From: JARROD01 sp037384225
GTDB taxonomy: Bacteria; Pseudomonadota; Gammaproteobacteria; Pseudomonadales; Cellvibrionaceae
DNA length: 39,621 nt
Assembly: GCA_037384225.1 (NCBI GenBank)
Contig: JARROD010000065.1
Span: 1 to 39,621 of the forward strand
Direction of reading: 5' to 3'
Each line of letters begins with the position of its first letter. Position 1 is the first letter of the stretch. The position numbers were made by a program, and so were the translations under genes. Below, piece by piece: positions 1 through 7,607 of the stretch. The notes below the pieces were generated by a model, which ran no database searches, had not been told where the DNA came from, and worked only from the letters and a program-made list of their open reading frames with translations.

Positions 1-945
1 CCGCCGTCAGCGGCTTCAAAACGCCCGATACGCTGTTTGGTGGCGCCGGTTGACCCAGAATACCGTTAAACCGATGATGCCCAGTAGGGTAATAACCACC
101 AGAATAACGCTGACGGTGGTCAGAATTTTTACCATGGCCGCATCGCGCAGATAGGATTTGGTTTTGTGTTCATTGAGGGTGGTAAAGTCATCCAAAACCC
201 GGTCCGGATTGAGTTCGACCAATTTTTGTTTCACCTCCCGCATAACGCGAGCACGATCCCGAACCCGCGTGCGCACAATATATATTGCCTTGGCATACAG
301 ATTCAATAAGGGACTGAAAAACACCGCTTCCACGTGTTCCCAATGGATCGCTGGACCAAAACAATCTTCAGCTATACCAATAATCTTATAAGGGTCACTT
401 CCCAAATAAACCGTTTTACCCAGTGCGGAACCGTCCGGAAACGACCCGTCTGCCAGATACCGGGTAACTACTGTAACCGCCGGTTTTTGATCCGGGTTGA
501 CGCCATATTGTTGCAGGGTAATTTCTTCGGGGAAAAAATTTCTGCCCAACGATAACTCGACTCCCAGTGTATCAAACGTATGTTAATCGGCCGTAACGAT
601 ATGGCTCGACACATGTTCTTCGGTGTCGGGTTTGAGGGCGATTCCCGTGCGATGGGCGGAATTGGAAAGAGGTGCGTTGTTGATCGGCGAGGCGGCGATA
701 ACACCGGGAATAGTTCGCAGCATCTGCAGATCGTTGCGCACCATGGAGGCAATATCGGCATTTTTTTCAGTCGGCTGCATAGTGAAGCTGAAAATTTCAT
801 CTTCAGGCATACCCGTGTCGCGATCGATAATCACCTGTCGCTGGGCTACCACATACCAAGCGTTGCTGACTACGGCCAGTGTCAGTGCTATTTGAATAAC
901 AACCAATGTCGCCCCCAGGCGGTTGCGCCATAGGGTGACGCAGAC
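1..945 (-). pseudogene. MacB/FtsX-type ABC permease remnant
   Basis: The remnant would have been the inner-membrane permease of a MacB-type ABC exporter. Reading leftward, it begins with a typical N-terminal membrane segment (LWRNRLGATLVVIQIALTL, about 930-876) and continues as a MacB-like periplasmic domain. An in-frame TAA at 583-585 interrupts it; on either side the frame is the same and the family similarity continues (...HIVTAD / HTFDTLGVELSLGRNFFPEE...). A second membrane segment follows (VSVILVVITLLGIIGLTVFW). The frame is then lost near position 50, where the usual R-R-x-x-Q-I-G-x-R-R-A-L-G-A motif should be, and ends in TGA at 16-18. The start codon and first residues are missing because a deletion joins this gene to the ATPase gene near 930-950. 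The left edge of the window hides the rest. Family assignment is firm; function is almost certainly lost. Confidence 0.85.
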
Positions 946-1244
946 AGGTTTAGATCCGGAATCAAATTGAAACTTTGAAAAATAAATCCGATTTTTTCGT
1001 TGCGCAGCCGCGAGCGTTGGCGGTCGCTCAAACTGGCGACATTTTCACCGTCCAGTTCGTAGCGCCCCTGGCTGAGGGTTTCGAGCAAACCGGCAATATT
1101 TAAAAAGGTGGTTTTACCGGAGCCGGAAGGCCCTGTCACCGCAACAAATTCTTTTTCTTTCACGTGGAGATTGAACTCGCGCAGGGCGTGCGTTTCAATT
1201 TCCTCGGTGCGAAACATCTTGTTAACGTTTTGCATGTTCAGCAT
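946..1244 (-). pseudogene. ABC exporter ATPase, truncated after the Q-loop
   Basis: This is the N-terminal 100 residues of a MacB/LolD-type ABC ATPase, the energy-coupling subunit for the neighbouring adaptor and permease. Walker A is GPSGSGKTT (residues 38-46), and the Q-loop FIFQSFNLIPDLN lies at 87-99. After that the reading frame runs into permease sequence in the wrong frame and stops at 888. The ABC signature (LSGGQ), Walker B and H-loop are all missing, so ATP hydrolysis is impossible. The start is well supported: AGGA lies about 9 nt before the ATG, 36 bp after the adaptor gene. About 130 ATPase codons plus the permease start appear to have been removed in one deletion of roughly 0.4 kb (inference from family length). 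Confidence 0.85.
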
Positions 1245-1280
1245 AGTGATATGTCCTTGATTGATTGCCAGTTTGAATTC

Positions 1281-2426
1281 TCAATCTGTGATTAAAAGTG
1301 ATTGCGCCCGATGAAATTTTTCGGTATTGGAAACAATGACGGTGTCGCCCACCTCCAGCCCGGAGAGCACTTCCACCTGCCGCATGCCGACGGCCCCCAG
1401 TTCTATGGCCGTGCGTCTGGCTCTATCGCCCTCCCGGTCCAGTTTCCAGATAGAGCGCCCGCCTTCACTGTCGATAAAACCACCCCGCGGCAGGGTAACG
1501 GCGGTGATTTCCCCGTCCACCCGCTGATTGCCGAAACGCAGATTCACAGGCATCGCCAGCCCCATATCGTCGGCATAGGATTCCGGTACCTGGGCCTCGA
1601 CTTCAAAACTCGTCAGGTCGACAACTGTCAGCAATGCCTGGTGCGCATCGACAGCGGCTTTCTGACTGTTGGCGAGACTGCCCACCAGGCCGGTCACCGG
1701 TGAGTGAATCGAGAGGGAGTCGACTCTGCGCTGCAACTCATTGACACGCAACTGCTGAAGTTCGACTTCCAGATGCCGCGTGCGCAGTTCAAACGCCAAC
1801 GCATCGGCTTGCAACTGCGCGTTTTGCCGCGCCTGGGACAGGGTCAGCTCTGCCCGGGCGAGATCGTCCTGAAACTTTTCGAAATCGAGCTGACTGATGA
1901 CCTTTTGGCCTATGGATTTTTGCGCCCGGCGCATTTCCCGCTGCGCGGCGGTAAGATTGACCTGCTCCAATTCGATATTCTGTTGGTTTTGCATTTTTTC
2001 ACGCCGGGATTGTATTTCCTGGCGCGAAAGTTCGACGTTTAAACGCGACAACGCCGACTGCGCCTGCTGTAGCTCGCTGCTCATCTCGTGGCTTTCTATC
2101 TGCGCCAGCAGCTGTTCGCGTTCAACCTTATCCCCGGCTTTTACCTTGTAGGTGACAATACCCTGCGCCGGCGCATAGAGTGTGGGGCTATTGGCCGCCA
2201 CCACCCTCCCCTGCACCACCAGATCTCGCTCCAGATCCGCTATCGAGACCTGCGCCAGCTGCAAACGCTCGCGGCTGATCGTATAGCCGGATTGCTGCAG
2301 ACTGTGGATACTCTGACTGGCCCAGGCCAGCGCTGAAATCAAGGCAACCGCGTAGAGGGTGTATTTCCACCACGGCCGTTTTTGCCGTTGAACAAAATCA
2401 TCCTGCCCTGATGTATCTTTGATCAT
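1281..2426 (-). CDS. HlyD-family periplasmic adaptor of an ABC exporter
   Basis: This is the membrane fusion protein (381 aa) that would link an inner-membrane ABC permease to a TolC-like outer-membrane channel. One N-terminal membrane segment (KYTLYAVALISALAWASQ) is followed by a lipoyl/biotinyl-like half-motif (APAQGIVTYKVKAGDKVEREQLLA), a long coiled-coil hairpin rich in Q, L and R, the returning lipoyl half (SIHSPVTGLVGS) and a beta-barrel region. The ATG at 2424-2426 is preferred over the GTG at 2439-2441 because GGGGAAA lies about 8 nt upstream of it. It is the first gene of the transport operon and appears intact, although the downstream ATPase and permease are broken, so it may be an orphan. 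A cluster of GCGGACAC sites lies upstream. Confidence 0.88.
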   Translation of the reverse strand: MIKDTSGQDDFVQRQKRPWWKYTLYAVALISALAWASQSIHSLQQSGYTISRERLQLAQVSIADLERDLVVQGRVVAANSPTLYAPAQGIVTYKVKAGDKVEREQLLAQIESHEMSSELQQAQSALSRLNVELSRQEIQSRREKMQNQQNIELEQVNLTAAQREMRRAQKSIGQKVISQLDFEKFQDDLARAELTLSQARQNAQLQADALAFELRTRHLEVELQQLRVNELQRRVDSLSIHSPVTGLVGSLANSQKAAVDAHQALLTVVDLTSFEVEAQVPESYADDMGLAMPVNLRFGNQRVDGEITAVTLPRGGFIDSEGGRSIWKLDREGDRARRTAIELGAVGMRQVEVLSGLEVGDTVIVSNTEKFHRAQSLLITD

Positions 2427-2565
2427 CACTTTTCCCCGCACTGTCGATGACGTTTATGACTTTGATCGAAGAGGGAATCAAGAACCGTACCAGCGGCGAT
2501 TAATATCGTTAGAGTATTGAATAATAAGGATTTTTTTGCAAGGTATAGCGGAATTGTACAAACTC

Positions 2566-2624
2566 GCGGACACCCAAGTGTCCGCTGCGGGTGTCCGCCC
2601 GGTGGAGTTTTTACAAGCGGACAC
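2566..2624. promoter_or_regulatory. Four GCGGACAC octamers in alternating orientation
   Basis: GCGGACAC and its complement GTGTCCGC form a perfect palindrome with a 4-nt loop (2566-2585). A third copy, GTGTCCGC, follows at 2591-2598, and a fourth, GCGGACAC, at 2617-2624. All four are exact. They lie 140-200 bp upstream of the HlyD-type adaptor start and just past the MFS stop, the position expected for an operator or upstream activating site of the efflux operon. The regulator is not in the window. A transcription-attenuating hairpin is an alternative reading of the first palindrome. Confidence 0.6.
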
Positions 2625-2634
2625 GCAATTGTGG

Positions 2635-3867
2635 CTAAATTTCGCGGGCAGCGGTATTTGTTCGGTTGTCTGGACGGCGGCGTGGCGCCGCCACGCTCGC
2701 CGCTACCAGCAGCAGAGCAAAACCAACCATGACTTCCCCCACACTGACTTCCGCATCCATCAGCCAGCCCATGATCATCGGAGCCAGGGCCGTGGCAAAT
2801 ACCACGCAGGCCTGATGGAGGGCGCGTATGGCGCCGAGTCTCTCGACGCCGTAAATTTCGGCCCAGACAGCGCCGCCTATGGCGCCATTGGCGCCGCCAC
2901 TGACGCCCGCCAGCCCCAAAAACACGATCCAGGCAGCCGGGTGCGTCCACATCACCATGGCGATAAAGCCAATGCACAGCGGCAGTAAGCTGAAAGGCAG
3001 CAAGAGCTGGGCGCTGAAACGATCAACAAGCTGCCCGGACAACAGCGAACTCAGCAGGCGCAGGCCGGAAAACGCCAGCTATCCGGACGCCAGCACACTC
3101 ACATTCCATCCCCGGAGGGTTGCTATATGGCTTTGGTGCAATATCACCGCCGTTATGACGAAGGGCAACACCAGTAGTACCGGCAGCGTGCGGTAAAAGC
3201 GACTGTCACGCATCAATTCATTCACACTTGCCGCCTTGGCCGGCGGCGCTTCTCCCCTGGCGACGCCCTCGCCCTGACGCCGCGTTGGCGGCTCGGCGCG
3301 AGCCAGCCACAGCAGCAGCGGCAAGGCGACAATCATAAGAAACAGCGCCACCGCCCACCACCTGTCGCGCCATTCCAGATACGCCACCGCCATCACCATC
3401 ACTATCGGCAGCAGGGCTTCCCCCAGTGGAAAACCGAGCCCGGCGATAGCCACGGCGCGGCCGCGGGTACGGTCAAAATGGCGCGCCATACTGGTAATCG
3501 ATATATGGCTCATCAATCCCTGGCCACAGAGGCGCAAACCGAACAGGGCCGCAAACAGTACCAGCACATGCCAGGCGGCAGCCGCCGCCACACACGACAG
3601 CGCCAGACCCACCGCCACGGCGGTGACATAGAGCGAAAGGGGCACCTGGTCGATCAGGCGGCCGGCGCGAATCAACAAAAATCCGGCCAGGGCAGTGGCG
3701 GCGGCGTACAAGGCCCCAAACTCGGTATGGGAAAGCTGGAACTCCGCCTGAAAATCCTGGGTGAAAAACGAGACAAAATAAGTCTGCCCAAAGCTTGAGG
3801 TCCATGCCGCGAACACGCCGAACCCCAGAAACCGGCGATGGGTATGGATAAAACGCAAATAATTCAA
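2635..3867 (-). pseudogene. MFS transporter with an in-frame TAG
   Basis: This is a major facilitator superfamily permease of 410 codons, the usual length, with about 12 hydrophobic segments. An in-frame TAG at 3079-3081 (codon 263) interrupts it. Family-like sequence continues in the same frame on both sides (GWNVSVLASG, then LAFSGLRLLSSLLSGQLVDRF), which is the typical start of the second half. A single base change, such as TGG or TAC/TAT to TAG, explains it. The start is TTG at 3865-3867 with a GAGAG-like ribosome site about 6 nt upstream. The substrate cannot be told from sequence. Unless the stop is suppressed or the base call is wrong, only a 262-residue N-terminal half is made, ending around transmembrane segment 7. 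Confidence 0.82.
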
Positions 3868-4212
3868 AAGTCACTCTCGCAAGATTGATACATCTGTCAC
3901 TTCCCCTTACCCGTCATTTGTCTCAAACTCGGCATGAATCAGTCACTGAATCGGGGAGGTGCCATGGTAATACTTTCCGGCGCCAACAAATAGTGCTTGT
4001 TCCGCCCTTGTTCTTTAATTGTCCAGGGATCGGGAGGATGAAGTATTGATGCCGGAAAATATACCCAAATAATGTAGAACAGGTTGAAACGCTTGTGAAA
4101 AAGCACAACATCGACGCCTACCATAAAGCCAGCCAGTCGATTTATTTATATATGCTAAACTTATACCTTGCCCTGACAGATATACAGATATAAAAAGAAG
4201 AGAGAACTCGAA
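3868..4212. other. Intergenic region between MFS remnant and lipoprotein
   Basis: No convincing gene was seen in these 345 bp. A strong ribosome-binding sequence (GGGGAGG) precedes a 9-codon plus-strand frame at about 3962-3991. A second purine-rich site precedes a 3-codon frame at 4038. Both are too short to call. The right end holds a likely promoter for the lipoprotein. Confidence 0.5.
4153..4161 (+). promoter_or_regulatory. Possible extended -10 promoter of the lipoprotein
   Basis: TGCTAAACT matches an extended -10 element (TGn followed by a TAAACT hexamer) in an AT-rich tract, about 50 bp before the lipoprotein ATG. No good -35 is visible. Assignment is by position only. Confidence 0.3.
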
Positions 4213-4461
4213 ATGAAATCCAATATTAAGTCTACAGCGCTGTGCGTAATTTGTGTTGGTCTGATAACCTCCTGCGCAGAATTTAAAAACAGCGGGAAGA
4301 CCTTAGGCCACGCGGCCAGGGATACAAGCCGGGCAATAGGACACGCGGCCAGGGATACAACCAAGGCAATAGGCCACGGCACTCGAGACACCGTCAAGGC
4401 CATAGGTCGCGACACCAAGAAAGCGCTAGACGAACTAAGCGAAAAGGATAAGGATAAATAA
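4213..4461 (+). CDS. Small lipoprotein built of 11-residue repeats
   Basis: An 82-residue protein with a lipoprotein signal peptide: basic start, hydrophobic core and lipobox ITSC with Cys21 as lipidation site. Ala at +2 argues for sorting to the outer membrane. The mature part is almost entirely a repeat of 11 residues with consensus K/R-A-I-G-H-A-A-R-D-T-x. Three good copies and one degenerate copy cover residues 29-70, followed by a charged tail (DELSEKDKDK). An 11-residue period fits a continuous amphipathic or right-handed coiled helix, as in LEA and apolipoprotein-like proteins; that is an inference. The repeats are also visible in DNA as 33-bp units. GAAGAGAG precedes the ATG. The gene is monocistronic. 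No named family is recognised; entericidin-like or stress lipoproteins are possible relatives. Confidence 0.7.
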   Translation: MKSNIKSTALCVICVGLITSCAEFKNSGKTLGHAARDTSRAIGHAARDTTKAIGHGTRDTVKAIGRDTKKALDELSEKDKDK

Positions 4462-4720
4462 AAAGTCGCGGCGGCCGGCTGGGTTCCGGTATCCACTGCT
4501 TGCAATAAAAAGCCCTATTCTAACCAGAATGTATCGGTGACAAAAATATCATTGACCTTAAGCAAAGCTTGATTATGATAAGGCTCGTGCACGAAAACCC
4601 GTATCAATTGGCATCAAAATCACAAATTGAATCGATACACTTACCTTATACCACTTCTCGATACCTATTCTGGTACTAAATACCAACAGTGTGTGCGCGA
4701 ATTAAGAAGGAAACCTTAAA

Positions 4721-5872
4721 ATGATCCCCTTACAAAAAAACGCTTTTTCCTTTGACGAGAATATCTGCTACCTGAATTGTGCCTATATGTCGCCACAACT
4801 AAAAGTAGTCAGTAAAGCCGGTCAGGAGAGTGTCCGCCTGAAAGAACATCCTTGGTCAATCGGCCTTGAGACATTTTTTTCTACACCAGAAAAAGCGAGA
4901 ACATTATTCGCCTCCCTGATTGACGCCACCGCCGATGACGTTGCGATGATTCCTTCAGTCAGTTATGGCATAGAAACCGCGCGCCTCAATATAGCTCGCC
5001 AACGTGAGTTTAAACCTGGTGCCAACATTCTGGTACTTGAGGATCAATTCCCCTCTAATGTTTATCCCTGGCGATCACTGGTCGATACCCAGCCGGGTTT
5101 GCTCAGCCTGCGCACTGTAAAACGCCCACTCGATTACGATTGGACGGCGGCGCTGGAAGCCGCTATCGATGAGCAAACGGTAATTGTTGCAGTACCACAC
5201 TGTCACTGGACCGATGGCAGTGTGATTGATCTCCCCCGGGTAAGGCAATTCTGTGATAACCAGGGTGCCGCATTGGTCGTGGATGCCAGCCAGTCCCTGG
5301 GAGCGATGCCGTTTTCTATCAAAACAATACGCCCGGACTTTCTGGTTACGGCCAGCTATAAATGGTTACTGGGTCCATACAGCCTGGGATTTATGTATAT
5401 CGATCCCAAATATCAGCAGGGCCAACCACTGGAACAGAATTGGACCAATAGAAAAAACAGTGAAAATTTTGCTGAACTTGTCAATTATCGCGATGACTAT
5501 CAACCGGGAGCAAGGCGTTTTGATGTAGGGGAGCGTAGCAATTTTGCCTTAGTCCCCATGGCCATTGCAGCACTGACACAATTACATGAGTGGGGTGTAA
5601 CCAATATCGCCAATACCCTTCGCACGCTGACAAATGCAATTGCCCGTCGCGCCGAATCCCTTGGGCTTGGTTATATTCCGGAACACGCCAGGGCTGCACA
5701 CATGACCGGCATTCAAATTCCCGCGGAAATAGCCACAAATTTAAATGAGCAGCTGCAGAATGAAAAAATATTTGTCAGCCTGAGAGGAAAATCCCTGCGT
5801 ATTTCACCTCACCTTTACAATTCAATGCAGGACATTGAACACTTGTTCCATATTCTGGAAAAACAACTTTAG
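4721..5872 (+). CDS. Class V aminotransferase-fold PLP enzyme
   Basis: A 383-residue fold-type I PLP enzyme of the class V group (cysteine desulfurase/selenocysteine lyase/isopenicillin N epimerase-like). The PLP lysine is Lys214 in TASYKWLLGPYSLGF. The pyridine-nitrogen aspartate is Asp188 in VVDASQSLG, and the usual histidine lies in PHCHWTDG (about 160-162). No conserved catalytic cysteine loop typical of group I or II desulfurases is obvious, so an aminotransferase, lyase or epimerase reaction is as likely as sulfur transfer. AAGGAAA lies about 8 nt before the ATG. It stands alone: no Suf or Isc genes are nearby, which argues against a role in iron-sulfur assembly. It is probably cytosolic. 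The substrate is unknown. Confidence 0.85.
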   Translation: MIPLQKNAFSFDENICYLNCAYMSPQLKVVSKAGQESVRLKEHPWSIGLETFFSTPEKARTLFASLIDATADDVAMIPSVSYGIETARLNIARQREFKPGANILVLEDQFPSNVYPWRSLVDTQPGLLSLRTVKRPLDYDWTAALEAAIDEQTVIVAVPHCHWTDGSVIDLPRVRQFCDNQGAALVVDASQSLGAMPFSIKTIRPDFLVTASYKWLLGPYSLGFMYIDPKYQQGQPLEQNWTNRKNSENFAELVNYRDDYQPGARRFDVGERSNFALVPMAIAALTQLHEWGVTNIANTLRTLTNAIARRAESLGLGYIPEHARAAHMTGIQIPAEIATNLNEQLQNEKIFVSLRGKSLRISPHLYNSMQDIEHLFHILEKQL

Positions 5873-5980
5873 CGCGTGCGGCGCGCCCCTTAGAGTACTG
5901 AGAACGTGGTCCTGGGGATGTCGGCCATTAATGACTTGTAATTTGTTTACACTTTTCCTAAAGTTACCCAGGCAGATGGG

Positions 5981-6067
5981 TAACGTCTCAATAACTCTGG
6001 GTATTGTGCCTTCTATCCGGCGGCCATCCGCCTGACACTGTGCCTACCCCGGGTTATTGAGACGTTA
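5981..6067. mobile_element. TA-flanked palindromic element (hairpin or MITE-like)
   Basis: Perfect 15-nt inverted repeats TAACGTCTCAATAAC (5981-5995) and GTTATTGAGACGTTA (6053-6067) extend inward with a few mismatches (CTGGGTA against TACCCCGG). They enclose a smaller GGCGG/CCGCC hairpin. The outermost TA on both sides could be a TA target duplication as made by IS630/Tc1-type transposases, leaving an 83-bp element. A TTACCC/GGGTAA repeat sits just to the left. It lies between the PLP enzyme and GH8 genes. A bidirectional terminator is the alternative, but no T-run follows. Confidence 0.5.
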
Positions 6068-6144
6068 TGGCAGATTATAACCATTTTATTTTTTTCGCTG
6101 CCGAACCTACCTGTTTCAATTACTATAACCAATTGTCGGGTTAA

Positions 6145-7368
6145 ATGTTTTCTACACTCAAAGCAATCATCCTCCTGTCATTGCTGCTGACGCTCGCCAC
6201 CGGCACCTACGCCAAACTCACCGATCAAAAGCCCAATGACCTCGACGCGTTGTGGAATCTATACAGCGATACCTATATTTCCGATGGCCGGGTTATTTCG
6301 CTGGACGAGAACCACATTACGACCTCTGAAGGCCAGAGTTACGCATTGCTTCGCGCCGTCTGGAGTAACGACAGGGAAACCTTTGACAGCGTACTACGTT
6401 GGACACAACAACAACTTTCCAGGCCGGACAAGCTGTTCTCCTGGAAATGGAAAGACAGGGTTCTCGATAAAAACGCCGCTACCGATGCAGATACGGACAT
6501 TGCCCTCGCGCTGTTATTGGCTGCGGAAAGGTTTGATCTTCCCCATTACAAGACGCAGGCACTGCAGATCATCGACAGCATCTGGGAAAACGAAGTTCTC
6601 GAGATCAATGGTCGCTACTACATTACCGGCGGCAACTGGGCACCGGACGAAGCCTATCCCACCATCCATGTTGGCTACCTGGCGCCCTACGCCTATGAAC
6701 TGTTTTCCCGCGTCGATTCCCGCCACCCCTGGGAAAAACTGATTACGACCTCCTACGACATTCTGGAATGGCTGTATTTCGATAAAAAGCTGGCGCTGCC
6801 ACCGGAAAAAATATACCTCGACAAAAACAACGGCAGCTACCTGCCAAACAAACCGAAACTTAAGCGCGCCCCAATATTTTCCTACGACGTCTTTCCCATC
6901 TTCTGGCGGGTGGCAACCGATGAGCAATGGTTCGGTCGCGGCAAATCGAAACTGCGGAAACGCATGTTGCGCTTTTTTGAAGACGAATGGCAAAAACGCA
7001 ACAGGTTTTTCGACCGGTATACACTCCAGGGTGAGCCACAATCCCAATTTGAAGCACTGCCGTTATATGCCACAGTGTCGTCATTGGCCCGGATCAATAA
7101 AAGCCCTATTGCGCAAGCACTGGATGAACAGAAAGTTCATCCACTGTGGAGTAATGCGTTGGTCAACCGGGACACGCCGTATTACCTGCATAACTGGCTC
7201 TGGTTCGATCGTGCACTGGCACTGAAAACTGCGCGTAGTTTTGATGAGTTTCCGGGCTTTTGGCACCCTTTCGATGTAATTGTTTTCAATCGGTATTTCG
7301 CCTTTGTTTTATTGGCTATATGCCTGGTAGTGGTGGTGTTACTCATTACCTTTTTAAAACGTCACTAA
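6145..7368 (+). CDS. GH8 family glycoside hydrolase, membrane-anchored
   Basis: A 407-residue glycoside hydrolase of family 8 (endo-acting on beta-1,4-glucans, xylan, chitosan or exopolysaccharide; BcsZ/PssZ relatives). An N-terminal signal peptide ends near residue 23 (TYA-K). The family acid glutamate is Glu62 in TTSEGQSYALL, and the DADTD motif at 114-118 supplies a catalytic aspartate. GGNWAPDEAYPT and WSNAL... fit the (alpha/alpha)6 barrel. Unusually, the C-terminus carries a membrane segment (RYFAFVLLAICLVVVVLLI) ending KRH, so the enzyme is likely tethered to the inner membrane facing the periplasm. No cellulose synthase genes are nearby. Ribosome site is weak (GGGT). The stop codon is shared with the target duplication of the following MITE. 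Substrate unknown. Confidence 0.87.
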   Translation: MFSTLKAIILLSLLLTLATGTYAKLTDQKPNDLDALWNLYSDTYISDGRVISLDENHITTSEGQSYALLRAVWSNDRETFDSVLRWTQQQLSRPDKLFSWKWKDRVLDKNAATDADTDIALALLLAAERFDLPHYKTQALQIIDSIWENEVLEINGRYYITGGNWAPDEAYPTIHVGYLAPYAYELFSRVDSRHPWEKLITTSYDILEWLYFDKKLALPPEKIYLDKNNGSYLPNKPKLKRAPIFSYDVFPIFWRVATDEQWFGRGKSKLRKRMLRFFEDEWQKRNRFFDRYTLQGEPQSQFEALPLYATVSSLARINKSPIAQALDEQKVHPLWSNALVNRDTPYYLHNWLWFDRALALKTARSFDEFPGFWHPFDVIVFNRYFAFVLLAICLVVVVLLITFLKRH

Positions 7369-7580
7369 GGCCCTGTAAAGAAATAACTTTGCATTCTCGG
7401 TGTTCCATCGCCCGCCTGGCAAGGCGCTTGAGTGAAGGCTTTTCTATTAGCTGAAGGCTTTTCTATTAGCTGAAGGCTTTTCTATTAGCTGAAGGCTCCT
7501 GCCGATATTTCGAACTCAAGCAACACCGCCAGGCGGGATGAGGGGGCAGCGAGAATGTGAAGTTATTTCTTTACAGGGCC
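7369..7580. mobile_element. Foldback MITE with 21-bp terminal inverted repeats
   Basis: A 212-bp non-coding element. The terminal inverted repeats GGCCCTGTAAAGAAATAACT (plus one T) are identical at both ends and continue inward as an imperfect palindrome (CATTCTCG, CCGCCTGG, CTTGAGT arms). Both sides are flanked by TAA (7366-7368 and 7581-7583), a likely 3-bp target duplication. The centre contains three exact 19-bp tandem copies of TGAAGGCTTTTCTATTAGC (7433-7489) plus a partial fourth. It has no transposase, so it would move in trans. A TAA/TNA target resembles that of some IS5-family groups (inference). Another copy of the same end lies at 26229. Confidence 0.8.
7433..7497. repeat. 19-bp tandem repeat inside the MITE
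   Basis: Three exact copies of TGAAGGCTTTTCTATTAGC at 7433-7451, 7452-7470 and 7471-7489, then the first 8 nt of a fourth copy. The identity suggests recent slippage within the element. Confidence 0.9.
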
Positions 7581-7607
7581 TAAGGAACGGGCACGAAATT
7601 TACCGTT

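Noticed and set aside
2535..2560. TTGCA on the minus strand as the -12 element of a sigma54 promoter for the efflux operon
   Set aside because: The -24 position reads CC where GG is essential, so the match is not adequate.
3962..3991. Nine-codon plus-strand frame after a strong GGGGAGG ribosome site
   Set aside because: It could be a leader peptide, but it lies 220 bp before the lipoprotein with no attenuator-like hairpin, and its codons show no bias.
4050..4193. Open plus-strand segment of about 48 codons with protein-like composition
   Set aside because: It has no start codon or ribosome site, is preceded by a stop codon and resembles no family known to me.
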